The notes below the pieces were generated by a model. The model saw nothing but the letters and a program-made list of their open reading frames with translations. It made no database searches and was not told the DNA's origin. Source: Plasmodiophora brassicae (lineage: Eukaryota > Endomyxa > Phytomyxea > Plasmodiophorida > Plasmodiophoridae). From it: 64,000 bases of DNA. Numbering within the stretch: position 1 is the first letter of the stretch; the number at the start of each line of letters is the position of its first letter. The DNA lies in assembly GCA_039704465.1 (NCBI GenBank), contig JASFAU010000001.1, positions 1-64,000 of the forward strand. Direction: 5' to 3'. A program made the translations under genes and the position numbers. This document shows positions 22,208-34,186 of the stretch, one piece after another.

Positions 22208-22908
22208 TGATTGTCCCGCCACTGCACGATCCATCGGCGGTGCTGCGTCTGCCAGCGTCGTCTGACCCGATGACTCTGAGCGCGTTGCCGCTGGTATCAC
22301 GGTCGATCATGCTGCTGGAGGCATACGCGAGTTGGCAGGACGTACCCTTGCCGTCGGCCAATCAGGGCAGCAAGAAGCGTCACCGGCTGTGTGAGGCGCT
22401 GGCTCTCATACAGGGCGTCATACACTCGTCGCCGGACGCGCGGGACGCCTGCACCAAGATCGACTGGGGCTCGTTCCTGGCCGACCCGCACAACGGCCTG
22501 CTAGTCCAGTTAGCGGCGGTCGATTCCATCGTGAAATTGTCAAAGGGCCACAAGACGCTGTCGACGCAGGTGCACGCCGCTGTCAAGGGCGTCAAGGACA
22601 GGTGGCCTTCTCCCGTCCACCAGTCGACTTGGCCGACGGCGGAAAAAATTCTGATTCTCCGCGTCTATCATGCACTCGCGCTGGGCCCCGGCGTGCTGAC
22701 TAGGGGTCGGTGCCGGTCGAAACGACGCCGTTCTCACCCCGCTGAGCATGTCCTCGTCGTCGACGTGCTTATAAGGACGCCAGTCGATTGGTGCAGCGCC
22801 GCACATCTGCAGTATGTCGAAGATGTGCGCGGCGCTGCACCAATCGATTGGCGTCTTTATAAGCACGCTCTGGTGCTGTGGGGCGCATGCTCGTCGAGAT
22901 CGGCGTGA
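22208..22908 (+). CDS. Unknown open frame beside the palindrome
   Basis: The frame from the ATG at 22,208 encodes about 230 residues with protein-like composition up to about residue 180 (SIMLLEAYASWQDV, LCEALALIQGVIHSSPDARD, DSIVKLSKGHKTLSTQVHAAVKG). It then runs through the hairpin at 22,767-22,868 and stops. No family is recognised. It could be a further part of the unknown repeat gene, cut by rearrangement. Confidence 0.35.
22767..22868. repeat. Near-perfect hairpin, arms about 45 bp
   Basis: CGTGCTTATAAGGACGCCAG and the following bases through GCCGCACATC are followed, after a loop of about a dozen bases, by the reverse complement ending GGCGTCTTTATAAGCACG. Only a few mismatches are visible. 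The sequence contains TATAA in both arms. Confidence 0.88.
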
Positions 22909-23216
22909 GCTCGAGGCGCGCACATGCATATTTCGTAAACGCGTTCGAGCTGGTCATCCTGGACTCGCGACCAAGGCCGATGACAGAGGGAACGTCGTCG
23001 AGGTTTCGCGGCGTCGTCGACGATATGGTGGGCGCGTACGTCGCCGCTATCCACCAGCGACGGGGCAACCCAAAGGCCGACCAACTGAGCGAGGACATTG
23101 ACGATGACGCGTCTGCCGACGGCAATGGACCTGCTCGTCGCACGCGGATGAGTCGCCGCTCCGCCACACAGCAGAGCCGCGCGTCTGGCAAACGCAGGCG
23201 AGTCGTTCGTCGCTGA
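22878..23216 (+). CDS. Small basic-tailed open frame, unknown
   Basis: This frame of up to 112 codons begins as the hairpin ends. Its middle is protein-like (HAYFVNAFELVILDSRPRP, VVDDMVGAYVAAIHQRR) and the C-terminus is strongly basic (SGKRRRVVRR), resembling a nuclear localisation signal. It may be the 3' exon of the neighbouring unknown repeat gene. The start codon is uncertain. Confidence 0.35.
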   Translation: MGRMLVEIGVSSRRAHAYFVNAFELVILDSRPRPMTEGTSSRFRGVVDDMVGAYVAAIHQRRGNPKADQLSEDIDDDASADGNGPARRTRMSRRSATQQSRASGKRRRVVRR

Positions 23217-24870
23217 CTGAATGGTTGGGCACGAATGACTGTACTGATCACTGCGCTCCCAACAAGCCGCTGCAGACGCTCGCTCTATGTCGAGCTCGGA
23301 GAGCGACCGCGAAGAATTGTCGAGAGACACAATTAGCGACCTGTGTCAGTCGAAATCGCACGAGAGCAAGGTTCACTGCTCACGGCAATGTTGGCAGACA
23401 CGTATCCTAACGATGGCTGTGTGGCGCAGAGCAAACGAAACTGTCAAGCTGGCAAGTGCCCACAGCTCTGTGCCACGACGACACGCCATGTGGTCAGTTT
23501 GCTACAGCGAAGGTCAGTCCCAGCGAGTCCGCAGCTGACGAACCGATTTGCTCGCGATACACACTCTGAGCCAAGGTCATTATCATAGCAAGAAAGATCG
23601 AGCACCGCCCGACAATCGTAGCGATCCTCTGGACATCATTGTCAGAAGCTTCGCTCCCGCGCGTGCAGGGTTTGCGAATCGCGATCCAGGAAGCCGTCAC
23701 ACAGCAGGAATCATCGGTACTGCCTTGGGGGACCTCGTCCGGCGACGACACAGCGGCCATGTGAGAGAGGCACAGCTGACTAACCAGTGGCGGCGAAACG
23801 CCCTGCAGATGCCACCACGCTGTTCTAATAGTGGGGTCTCCTACACGCCAATGTTGTCAACCCCATGATCTCGGCGCCGGTGGTTGCAATCGGCTCGGAC
23901 GACGTCCGTTTCGATCACGGGCCTTGAATGCGCGTATGGCGCCGCGCTCTTCAATGCGTACGTCGTCGAGCGAAGGTGTCGGTCGGGAGGCGTCGCCACG
24001 TGGTCTGGGGGCAATCCACGCAGCTGCATCAGGTGCACCGGCAGCTCCTGGTCGTCATCGCGGGTCGTTGCGGCCGGTGCGAACGCCAACCGGCCCGAGA
24101 AGCATCGGACAGCTGGTTGCAGTAGCTTCAGAGGACGTTGATGCCCATACCGAACGGGCCGAACGTAATGCTCGATGTCGTGCCGAACCATTCAATGCTA
24201 CCCTGAATGTGTCCCGATGCAAGAAACGGGTCAACAGGTCGGACGCAAGTGCTGCAGGCTTTGACGGTCGTCGCTGGTTGCTACGCGTCGATCGAGAGAC
24301 GGGGCCCACCACCTGGTCGGCTGTCGGGCGGGGACACAGCCAGTACGCGACCGCCACGTGCAGCTGGACGCCCCTTAAAAGCGGCAACGAGCTTGCAGAC
24401 ATGGACAGGTAGCACTCAATGTCGTTGCCGGGCGTCCAGAAACACGCTATAGCCGGTCGTCATGGGTCGGACAGTGAATCGCTTGCCGGCGACGGTGTCG
24501 GTGGGTAGACGTCTACGGGCCAGCTGGCGTACATGCAGACGTTCTTCGTGCGGTGCCGAACGCGATAGTACGTCGGGTCCCAGCGTACAACGTTGCAGTT
24601 GACGGCGGCGAGGCCGCTTTTCGGCGTCGTATGAATCCCACACAGCGGCAGGCGCGGACTGCATTGAAGGTGTTCTACTAGCGCTCTGTACCGGGGTTAC
24701 CTTCTCTTTCCTGCTGGCCGCGATGTCCAAAGCCTGGTCTGGTGCCCTACCGTCGGCAATCGCCCATCGGGTATGCTTCACGCTGTGGCCGAATATACAT
24801 ATTCGATCGGTAGCCGCTAATTCAGCACAGAGCAACGCTGGCGGTGCAAACTTCACAGTTTATCGAGTGC
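23217..24870. other. Non-coding region with one more degenerate repeat copy
   Basis: No gene is recognised. The segment about 24,550-24,650 resembles the repeat module at 17,740-17,820 (shared order ACCGA..C.CGA, GTCGGG, CGTTGCAGT, GGCGGCGAGG). It ends at the stop codon of the SHMT gene. Confidence 0.4.
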
Positions 24871-26906
24871 TTAGTCCTGGTACTTCATCTCGCTCTCGTC
24901 GAAGCCGATCGTTGGGAACTGCTGCGCAAACTCTGTGGGGCGTGTTACAATATGATTATGAAGGCCACCATGTGAGCATCCTACCAATGACGTTTGCCTT
25001 TGCTTCTGATACCCCAAAACTGCCACCAAGCAGCGTCGCCTCGAAGTCTTTCAATTTCTTTGACGTCGCCTGCAAGGCATGGTGAGAGGACAGAAGGATA
25101 TCCCGGTTAGCAATGGACCCACCTTGCTACTTGCTGCCAGTGCAATTTCGACACCCCGTACAACGAATTCAGCAATTTTCTCAAAGTCGTCCTCCTTCAG
25201 ACCCCGGGTTGTCATTGCAGGCGTCCCGAGACGAATTCCGCCTGGAACCATTGCACTTTTGTCGCCAGGGACGGTATTCTTGTTCAGGGCCACATTCATG
25301 TGCTCAAGCGTGCGCTCAACTCTAGCACCATCGACACCGAGCGGTTTCAGGTCGACCAGAATAAGATGGTTCTCGGTGCCGCCAGATACGATCGAGAACC
25401 CGGCTGCCCTGAGTGCGTTGCAAAGCGCTTTACAGTTTGATACGACTCGTTGCTGGTACTCTTTGAACTCGCTGGATGAGGCCTAAACAGGGAAGGCCTC
25501 CGATTACCAACAAACGCAAATCTGGTCGCTGTCAATACCTGTTTCAACGCCACAGCCAGCGCAGCGATTGTGTGGTTATGCGGGCCGCCTTGATGGCCGG
25601 GGAATACAGACTGGTTGATCCGGGATTCAAGGTCGTACATCGTCTCAACGCCCTTCTTGTCAACAGAACGTACGCCTGCGAAACAACTAACAGGTGAGCT
25701 CGACGACTAGTCTTAATAGCTCGGCTCAGTTACCCTTCCTGGAAAAGATAATGGCTCCTCGTGGACCACGAAGCGATTTATGAGTCGTGGTCGTGACAAT
25801 GTCGGCGTACTCAAACGGGTCATTGAGTATGCCTGCTGCGATCAAACCCGATACATGGGCCATGTCGTATAGTAGGTAGGCTCCACACCTGTCGGCAATC
25901 TTCATTTGCAGGCGTTATAATAGGCGTAGTATAGGACCAATACAAGCAGTTACCTTGCGAAGACGGGCGAAGTCGAAATCACGAGAATACGCCGACGCCC
26001 CCGAGACGAGCACCGATGGACGATACCGGGCAGATAAACGCTCCAAATCGTCGTAATCAATCAAGCCAGTCGCCTGCGTTAAGCGTTAGAATTGCTGTCA
26101 GCGAGGGCAGGCGGGTTCATCGCAATGCGGACCTCGTCGAGCCGATAGGGGAGAACCTCGAAATACTTGGATACGGCGCTGACTTTCTTGGTCGGCGTAG
26201 AGTATCCATGCGACAAACTGTGGCACACACCCTATATATTGAGACTAGCGCATGGATGGAATGCCGATGGCCGACGTGTGTGACGTACTGTCCGCCATGA
26301 GGCAAATCAAGGCTCATAATGCGGTCGTGCGGTTGCAAGATAGCCGTATAGACTTCGAAATTGGCAGGTGACCCTGACAGCGGCTGTACATTGACAGCCC
26401 ACATGTCCGGCGATAGCCGGAATGCGGCCAGTGCCCGCTCCTGGCACAAGCGCTCGCAGGCATCGATGAACTGGTTACCGCCATAATATCGCGCACCGGG
26501 GTACCCTATACATTCCGTTGACAGGCATCAGACGAACAGCCAACTGCACCACGAAGCACAGGGGACCTTCTGAATACTTGTTCTGCATGACGGAACCCAA
26601 CGCATCAAGGACACTGCGACTCGTAAAATTCTACCAGCCGTTCAGAGCCCGTACAGTGTTTCGCAAACGAAGCCGTCCCACCTCACTCGGTATCAGCGAT
26701 ATGCTGTTCCGTTGCCGCTGCTTCTCGCGCTCAATGATGTCAAACAGGTCGGGGTCCAGGTCGGGCAATCGTTGGGTGAGTATCTGTGCACGACTGGGAT
26801 CTCACGCTCGGGTCGCTGATCAAGCGCTGCGCGTTGCCTGTACCGGTGCAACACGCGGCGCCCCCGACAGCAGCCGCCGTTGCATGGTGACCGCCATAGT
26901 GATCAT
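24871..26906 (-). CDS. SHMT: Serine hydroxymethyltransferase, probably mitochondrial (11 exons)
   Basis: The gene encodes a PLP enzyme converting serine and tetrahydrofolate to glycine and 5,10-methylene-THF. I assembled eleven exons by motif and phase: 26,906-26,844; 26,783-26,682; 26,630-26,567; 26,505-26,289; 26,217-26,133; 26,073-25,954; 25,899-25,734; 25,675-25,539; 25,482-25,123; 25,069-24,985; 24,932-24,871. Together they give 486 residues, the usual SHMT length. Visible signatures are [33 protein letters not shown], the PLP-lysine segment [32 protein letters not shown] and [14 protein letters not shown]. Exon 1 ([19 protein letters not shown]) is Arg-rich without acidic residues, as in mitochondrial presequences. 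All ten introns are 51-71 bp and GT-AG. The reading frame is complete and intact. Confidence 0.96.
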
Positions 26907-27132
26907 CGAGCACTCCCTCAACGCGACGTGACGGGCGCGCGCTCCAAAATGCTCAGCAGCGTGTACCCCACTGCCGTCACGCTCGGTCGCCCGTTCGCCG
27001 AAAACGGCGCCCAATGAGCCCCGCCCCCACAGGCAATACCATACAGTCCGAAGAGGGTGTACCACCCAACGCCGGTGCCGCACCGGAGAGCAACACGAGT
27101 TGCTCCCAGACTCATGTGTATCTGTACAGTTA

Positions 27133-28580
27133 TCAGGGTTGCTTGGGTCCGAGGTCGCCATCATCGGCCTGGAATAAAGTCTTCAGGGCAGGTGAACGCG
27201 AAAGGCAATTCGTCAAGCGCTCGTAGGCAGCTTCAGCGTCGTCGGCGGTCCCGCTGTCCACCTTCTGCACGAACTGTTTCGCTTCATCCGGGCACACGAT
27301 GGCACCCATGCAGTAGTTCAGGGCCATGGCCGCCTTGGCGCATTGCGCTTCATCGGTACAGCCTTGGAACGTCGCCAGCGCCGATTCACAGCGAGTTCGA
27401 ACTAGGGCGGCAGCGTCTTCGTCGGTAACGTGCTCCGAGACGGCAGGTTCCTGGGAGGGCGTCGCCTTCTGCAGCGACTGGCCCGTGTCAGAGAACAGAT
27501 GTCGCAGCCGGTCGAAGCAACTCTCGAACGAGTCCAGCGCTGGACGCGCATCGACCTTGATCGACGCTACCGAGGTCGTGTCTCGTAACGACGGCAGCTG
27601 GTCGTGCTCCACGCCTTGCTCGTCGTGGTAGTAATCGATCACATACCGAACTTCCTGGCCTGAGGAGACAGCGTCAACAAGGAACGAAAGCGGCCGCGAG
27701 CAATTCCGTTATACCGCATCGGTCGACGATCCAGTCGTGACGATCGAATGGAAGCCCGTATCCCAGCCATGACTTGATGTAGGCCTTGGGCGTCAGCTGG
27801 TTCGGTCTGCCCATGAACCGCAGCAAGGTCGGGTCGGGGCACGATTTGCACGACTCTGCAGAGAGACACTGGTTTAGTACAAACCGGGTAGCGAAACGAT
27901 TCTGTGCGTACCCCATTGCAGGACCTGCTGCCAGGTCCGTTCGTTCATATTGTTGTGAATGGCCACGATGGCGTTGACGTCGGTCTCTGATACGCCGTCG
28001 AGTTTGCCTTTGCTGTTCAATGCATTATAGAACATTTGCGGTGAAGGATCTACACGGAGCCAACGTCGCTGTAAGGCAATGCGGGATGGCGGCATGACAG
28101 ACACGAGTTGGACCTACAGGACCAGGTGGAGTCGGTGCCGCCTTTCGGTATGGACGATTGCACGCGGTGTGTCGACAGGGGCTGCGTCTGTCCCGGCCCC
28201 GGTTTCTGATTGGGGTTGGCGGCCATCTGATTGGTCGGGTCGATCCTCTCGTTGTAGACATTGTAGACGTGCGGGTGACGGTATCCGGACCCATGCGCGA
28301 CAGGGCATCCCTCAGGCGCAGACGCTTGCTTGGCCGGCTGTTTCCCAGCAATGGGACACGCATCACGTCCAGGTGACTTCCCGTCGCTATGAGCGACAGG
28401 ACATTGGGCGTCGTCGGCCACGGGACGTTGATCCGCAACGGGGCAGCCCAGCGGTTCCGATGAAGGCTTGCCGTCGCGAGAGGCGGGGGACCCGGGCGCG
28501 TCACCATGGTTGCGCTGGTCGACTGGGCACCCACCAGGCGCAGGCGCGCTGCGATCGTCGGCAGGACGCGACCCGGGCAT
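27133..28580 (-). CDS. HCCS: Holocytochrome c synthase (cytochrome c heme lyase) with extra Cys-rich C-terminus
   Basis: This enzyme attaches heme to apocytochrome c in the mitochondrial intermembrane space. Exons are 28,580-28,118; 28,049-27,912; 27,855-27,715; 27,659-27,133, giving 422 residues. The N-terminus carries five Cys-Pro motifs ([32 protein letters not shown]), then [31 protein letters not shown] (His expected to ligate heme), [15 protein letters not shown] and [13 protein letters not shown]. After the family's usual end (near DARPALDSF) come about 130 more residues with the spacing C-x9-C-x5-C-x9-C-x5-C (residues 338-370). That resembles twin-CX9C proteins of the same compartment. 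The start is the first ATG in frame before the first CP motif. It is divergent to the PH-MORN-SAM gene, 241 bp away. Confidence 0.93.
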
Positions 28581-28821
28581 GATGCGGCACGCCCCCGGCA
28601 ATCAACGGACCGTCCCCGGAGTTCACCAGGGCTGGACCAAACTAAACGGTCGCCATTGAAGGTTAATCTGGACCCGTAGTGCTCGACGATGCCCGACTCG
28701 GTCAAACGCAGATATTTCATACGTGTCGATTGGGGCATCGCACACGGGCACGTGCCTTGCCGCTTCTGTGTGCGTATTGAGCGGACGTTGCCCATCGCGT
28801 CGCGACGGCGACGTCGCCTCG

Positions 28822-31800
28822 ATGTCGACGTTCACGCGCCAGATGGAGGGCTATCTGTACAAGCTGCCCATCTCGTATGCGAACAACGTCCGCAGCGGGT
28901 GGAAGAAACGGTACTTTATCCTGGAGAACCGCGTCCTGTCGTATTACGCCAAGCACCAGGCGAAATCGCCGAAGGGATCCATCTCGGTGGCCAACTGTAA
29001 GATCGTGGACGCCACCCCGTTGATCCACAAGGAGTTCTCGTTCGCCGTCGAGATTGGCCCGTCGACGAAATCGCAGTACCTGTTCATGCGCGCCTCGTCC
29101 GCCGCACAGCGAAACGAATGGGTCGAAGCGCTGCTGCATGCGGCAGCGCGGGCGCAGACGACGCCACAGACGTCGTTGTCGCACCATCGGAGCGCGCAGG
29201 GCCCCCGCGTCCTGACCATGCACGGCAGTGCCAACGCGAGCCCGCCACTGGCGTCCGATGCGTCCTATCGCCCGCAAATGAGCCTGATGACCGAGTCGTT
29301 CTTCGTCCTGCCGCCCATGGCATGGACGATGCCGAACCCGCAATACGCCGGCCAAGTGAACGGCCAATCGGAGCGCAGCGGCAAAGGGCAGTGCACGGCG
29401 GGCGGCGCATCGTACAAAGGCGACTGGGTGGCGGGCCTGCCCAAGGGGCGCGGGTGCCACGCCTGGCCCAACGGCCTGCAGTACACGGGCACCTGGGAGG
29501 TAATCGCGGCATCGTCACCACGCCGCGGGCGGCACCGATTTGACCAATGGTTCGCCCTGACAGAACGGCGTCCCACACGGGCAAGGCCGCCTGGAGTCGG
29601 CCGTGACGAAGCGCCTGTACGAAGGCGAGTTCCGTAACGGCGTCCCGTCCGGCCATGGACGGTACGTCGACGTCGACGGGTGCGTCTACGAGGGCGAGTT
29701 CCTGAACGGGAAGAAGAACGGCAAAGGCACGCAGACCTGGACGAACAACAACGTGTACACGGGAAGGTTCCTCGACGATCAGGTAGCGTTCGGTCTCGGC
29801 CAAGCGCCGACAGCGTATTGACCAGACTGCCTCAGATGTCGGGCATGGGCGTGCTTGTGACGTCATCGGGCGAGCGTTACGAAGGCGAGTTCCTGAGCGG
29901 GCAGAAGTCTGGCCAGGGGACGCTAACCAGGGCGGATGGCCTGGTGATCAGCGGAACGTTCTCGATGGGGGTCTGCGTCAAGGGCATCGTCGCGTACCAG
30001 GACGGCAGCGTGTACAACGGCCCGCTGCACAAGGGCAGCGTCCGCCATGGGATCGGCGTCATGCGCTGGAGGACCGGCGACGTCTACGAGGGGTCGTTCG
30101 TCGACGACCAACTCAGCGGGCAAGGCGTACTGAAGTCAGCGAACGGCGACCGGTACGACGGCAACTGGCAGAACAACCTGGAGAACGGCGAGGGCACCAT
30201 GGAGTACGCCAACGGCAACAGGTATAAGGGCGAATGGCGCAACGGGAAACGACACGGCCGGGGCGAATTCTACTACATGTCCGGCAACATCTTCAAGGGC
30301 GAATACGCCGACGGGTTCGCCAACGGCAAGGGCATGTTCCTGTACAAGGACGGGTCCCGGTTCACGGGCATGTTCCGGGCCGGCAAGAAGGAGGGCAACG
30401 GGACGTTCGTGTTCGCCGACGGACGAACATTGGAAGGTGGGTGCCGTCGGTTTCAGTTTCTGCCGCCTGTTGTCATAACGCATTTGCCGCCAGGGACGTG
30501 GGTCGACGATCAGATGCAAGGCCCAGGCGTGATGACGTACATGAACGGCGACAAGTACATTGGCGAATGGCAGAACTACAAGTGGCATGGCAACGGCGAA
30601 TTCATATTCGAGAACGGGTGCCGGTACATTGCCGTGTTCGAGAACGGCGCGTTCCCGGCGACCGGTACGCTCGTCTACCCCAACGGCAACCGATGGCAGG
30701 GGCGCGTCGATCGTCGCGGACGACGCCAGGACGCAGGCGTCATGACCTGGACCAACGGCGAATCGTTCCGAGGGGCGTTCGTCGACGACAAACGGCACGG
30801 CGAGGTACGATCGCTTCGTCCTGGACGCTCCTCGCTGCTGAGTGTGGCACCAGGGCACTATGACGGCTGCCGATGGCACCCAGAGCGCCGCCATCTACGA
30901 CATGGATCGAATCGTGACGCTGCTGAACGGGAACGAGAATCCGCCGCCGGATGTGCCGTCGACAGCGGCAGGCGATGTCGCCGAATCGCCATCCAGGTCG
31001 TCATCGTGGTTCGTCCGCAAGAAACGATCCAAGGTGCTGAACGCGGTCGACTTCAGCGACCCGAACGGGGCGCCAATCATCGCGCCGACGCGACAGTCGA
31101 TGACGTCGATGCGGTCGCTGTCATCGATGACGGCCGTTCGTGGCAGTGACACGGATCGGTTGATTCTGCCGACGCCCGAAGACGCCCGCACTGTCCTGGC
31201 CGACCCGCCCAGCACGCCGACGTCGTCCCGACACGGTTCCGTTGCCGACTCGCAGCCGGCCCGGAAGTGGTCTTCGGAGGAGTCCCGAGAATGGGCACGC
31301 CTCGCCCAGGAACGTAAACTGTCGAACGCAGCCCAGAAGCAGCAGCCGCAGCAACCGCAGCCGAGGTCAGATGAGGCGATCCTGTCGGATGGCGGTGAGG
31401 TGGACGATGTCAGCCTGGACTCGATTAGCAGCAAAGACGACGATGTCGTTGCCGCCGACGTGCGCTCGCACACCCGCCAGGTCAGCATCGACAGTGTGTC
31501 CGATGATGACGATGGCGACCAAGTCAATGCCGCCACCCCTAACGCTATCACGTTCGACCTGCCATCGGCCGAGTTCGCACCGTCATCCAGGTCGCCGTCG
31601 TCGGCGTCGTCGGCACTGTCGCAACGCGCGCCGTCGATGGCGATTCGCGTGTCGGCTCCCGATATTCTGCCACCGGAACGGATGCCCCTGTCGCCCGTTG
31701 CGGAGGTGGCGTCGATCCCGCCGACACCCCAGACTCCATATCGCCCTGCCGAACCTGTTCCACAGCCAAACATTGCCCAACCTGAACCGTTGGAGAGCAT

Positions 31801-32929
31801 TTCGGAACAGAAGAGCGCCTCGACAACCATCAAGCGACTGTCGCTCATCGACAACCCGGCGTTGCCCATCAACGTTAACGTTCCAGCAGCACGTCAGCCA
31901 CATCGTACGCAGGCGCAAGAGCAGCTGGACGGCCAGCAACGACAACAACGACAGCAGCAGCAGCAGCAACAGGCGGACACGTCAATGACGTCGTCAGCGT
32001 TCAAAAAGAAGTCGGGAACGGCGGCAGCGGTCGTCAAGAGCACGAAACTGTCAAATCGCGGCCTGTCGGAGGTGATTGCTGGAGCGCCCATCCTCCACCA
32101 CCGCCTCTCCTCCAAGGCCAGCATGCCCAACATGACAAGCGCGTCGGCATCCGGTCCGCCTGTGCAAGAGCCCGGGCCAACACAGCAGCAGCAGACGGGT
32201 GACCAGGGCGCCCGCGGGAAACCTGCCCCGGAACGGGTGTCGGAACGGGTGTCGGCCAGTCAGAAGGACAAGGTGACCACGAGCGTCACCAGCAGCACAG
32301 CGGAGGTGAAGGGAAGCATCGGTCCGGCGTACCGCTCGATGAAACCGTGGGCGCCGGTGCCGAGTAAGGCGTTCGCAGCGCCGGCCAAGACCGCGGCAAT
32401 CCAGGGAGCGACGTCTATGAAACCGCAAGGTCGTACCATGTGGGGGAAGGCCACCGCGGACGACCCGGACGACTCGCCGACGGTGCCGCAGGCCGAACTG
32501 GACCAATGGTCGGCCGAGGACGTGGCGTCCTGGTTGCAGTCCAGCAATATGGACGAGTTCGTTGACGACTTCAAACGCGGCAACGTGCACGGCGGCAACA
32601 TTCGCGACCTGATCGAATCCGGTGCCGTCGCACGCCTCACCGACACGACGCATCACTCGATCGTCAAGAAGTCGCAGTTGCAATTCGCGCTGAAGACGCT
32701 GCTGGCCAAGAACCCGAGGCAGACGCCCATCCGGCGATCGATTCGCATCCTCAAGACGGAGCTGCTGAAGAACGACGTCGGCGTTGCACTGGACGACGAT
32801 GGGCAATTACCATCCGGTGCGTTCGTCAGCACGGCCAGGTCGAAAGCCGCCGCCCCCGTCCAGGTCGATCGCCTCCGGCAGCTCTGGGAAAGTCGGCGCC
32901 TGACCCAGGCGATCGGCAGGAAACAATAA
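28822..32929 (+). CDS. PH-MORN-SAM multidomain protein (1,294 aa)
   Basis: Exons are 28,822-29,499; 29,564-29,782; 29,836-30,436; 30,494-30,804; 30,854-32,929. Residues about 5-108 form a pleckstrin homology domain (EGYLYKLPISYANN..WKKRYFILENRVLSYY). From about 195 to 605 there are more than a dozen MORN repeats (Y-x-G-x-W/F-x-x-G-x-x-x-G-x-G). A long Ser/Pro/Gln-rich low-complexity linker follows, including a poly-Gln tract near residue 965. A SAM domain closes it at about 1,150-1,220 (LDQWSAEDVASWLQSSNMDEF). PH and MORN both bind membrane phosphoinositides in known families, and SAM mediates oligomerisation, so a membrane scaffold is inferred. AATAAA overlaps the stop codon. It converges on VPS37 with 25 bp between stops. 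Confidence 0.92.
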
Positions 32930-32954
32930 AATAGACTTGGTGTTTATAGATCAG

Positions 32955-34017
32955 CTACGCGTGCAGGAGGCGCTCCCGGGTGACCATCAGCCGATGGAAC
33001 GCGACGCGCCCGGCCATGAACTGCGCCACGAACGCGTCCTCGTTCAGGTCGCCCGATACGTACTTCTGCCGGACGTCTTCGCTGGCCATGTCGACACGAT
33101 CGGCCTTCTTCTCGAACAGCAACGCCATGGCCGGCGCCGAGTACTGCGCCAGAAGCGTCTCCTGCCGAAGACGTGCCGCATCGTACGCCGTCTTCGCCGC
33201 CTGCACCTTTCCGGACAGCTCGTCGACGTCGCGTTGCAGGTCGGAGATGTCGTCGGCAACCGCCAGGTTCGCTCTAGCGACTTCGACGACGTTCTTCTCG
33301 ATGTCGGCGCGCAGCTGGACGATGGCCTCGTAAATGGGCAGGCCCTCGGCGAACTCCTCGACCTCGATGGTGCTCTGGTCCATGGCCACGAGGCGATCTG
33401 TCGGCAGACGGCGAAGCTCCTCGCAGACCTGGGGTATGGGCGGCAACGCAATCGGATTTGGTTGCTGTGACGTTGGTGAGGCAGCAGCAGCAGCAGCAGC
33501 AGCCTGTGCTTTGTCTGGACGCGGTTGTGGCGGATTGTAGACGGGAGGGTTGGCCAGGAAATCCGTGCTGATCGTGCGAACAATGTTGCCGAGAGCGCAG
33601 TGAGTGTTCCAGTTGCTGAGTTGCGGGTGCACGATCACGCCATCGGCACCGATCAGCGGATGCGACAGGTGCGCCACCGATACGGTTAGCAAGGGGCTGA
33701 CAGCTGGGAAATCCGCCGGCAGCCGTCTACAGTATCGGTAGTCAGATTTCGCAGACATGTTCGAGACGACCCGTGTTTACATTTGCAGGTCGAACCGGGC
33801 GGTGGGCGTATGGATCGGCATATCGAACGACGACTGGTCCGGATGGGCGATGACGGTGGGGTTCAATCGTTTCAGCTCATGGATCTGCGCCTGTCGCCTA
33901 CATCGCAGAGCACTTGGATTTACATTCCAACAAAGCGTCGCCGGGCGCGACTTACGACGACTGTGGATCGGGCTGCGGCGGCGGCTGCTGTGGCTGCTGC
34001 TGACGTCGGAAGAACAT
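32955..34017 (-). CDS. VPS37: ESCRT-I subunit VPS37 (VPS37A-like, UEV plus Mod(r) domains)
   Basis: Exons are 34,017-33,956; 33,897-33,781; 33,726-32,955 (316 aa). The N-terminus is Gln/Pro-rich, followed by a degenerate ubiquitin E2 variant domain (RQAQIHELKRL, FDLQIRLPADFPAVSPLL, then HPLIGADGVIVHPQLSNWN). An Ala/Pro linker follows, then a C-terminal coiled-coil Mod(r) domain (EGLPIYEAIVQLRADIEKNV ... FVAQFMAGRVAFHRLMVTRE). VPS37 is a stalk component of ESCRT-I, which sorts ubiquitinated cargo into multivesicular bodies. The UEV catalytic Cys is absent, as in the family. The first intron donor GTAAGT and 58-bp length match other genes here. The long minus-strand frame alone would miss the first two exons. 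Confidence 0.88.
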
Positions 34018-34186
34018 CGCCAATCTCGACACGCCGCACCACGGACTGCGCTCCGCTCATCGCCAAAAACGTCACGCCACACAGTCCTGATGATAATTGA
34101 AATGGCACCGTGCTTTGTGTATTGGAGAACTTGCGATGCACACATTGCAAACGAGGCGTGCCGTACCAAAGGTGAAGATTCGAGTA

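Noticed and set aside
23831..24412. 193-codon plus-strand frame
   Set aside because: Low-complexity Arg/Ser/Ala composition and no splice-linked neighbours; likely chance ORF in GC-rich DNA.
30136..30894. 252-codon minus-strand frame opposite the MORN repeats
   Set aside because: It is a shadow of the periodic, GC-rich MORN coding sequence; the plus strand has the true domain signatures.
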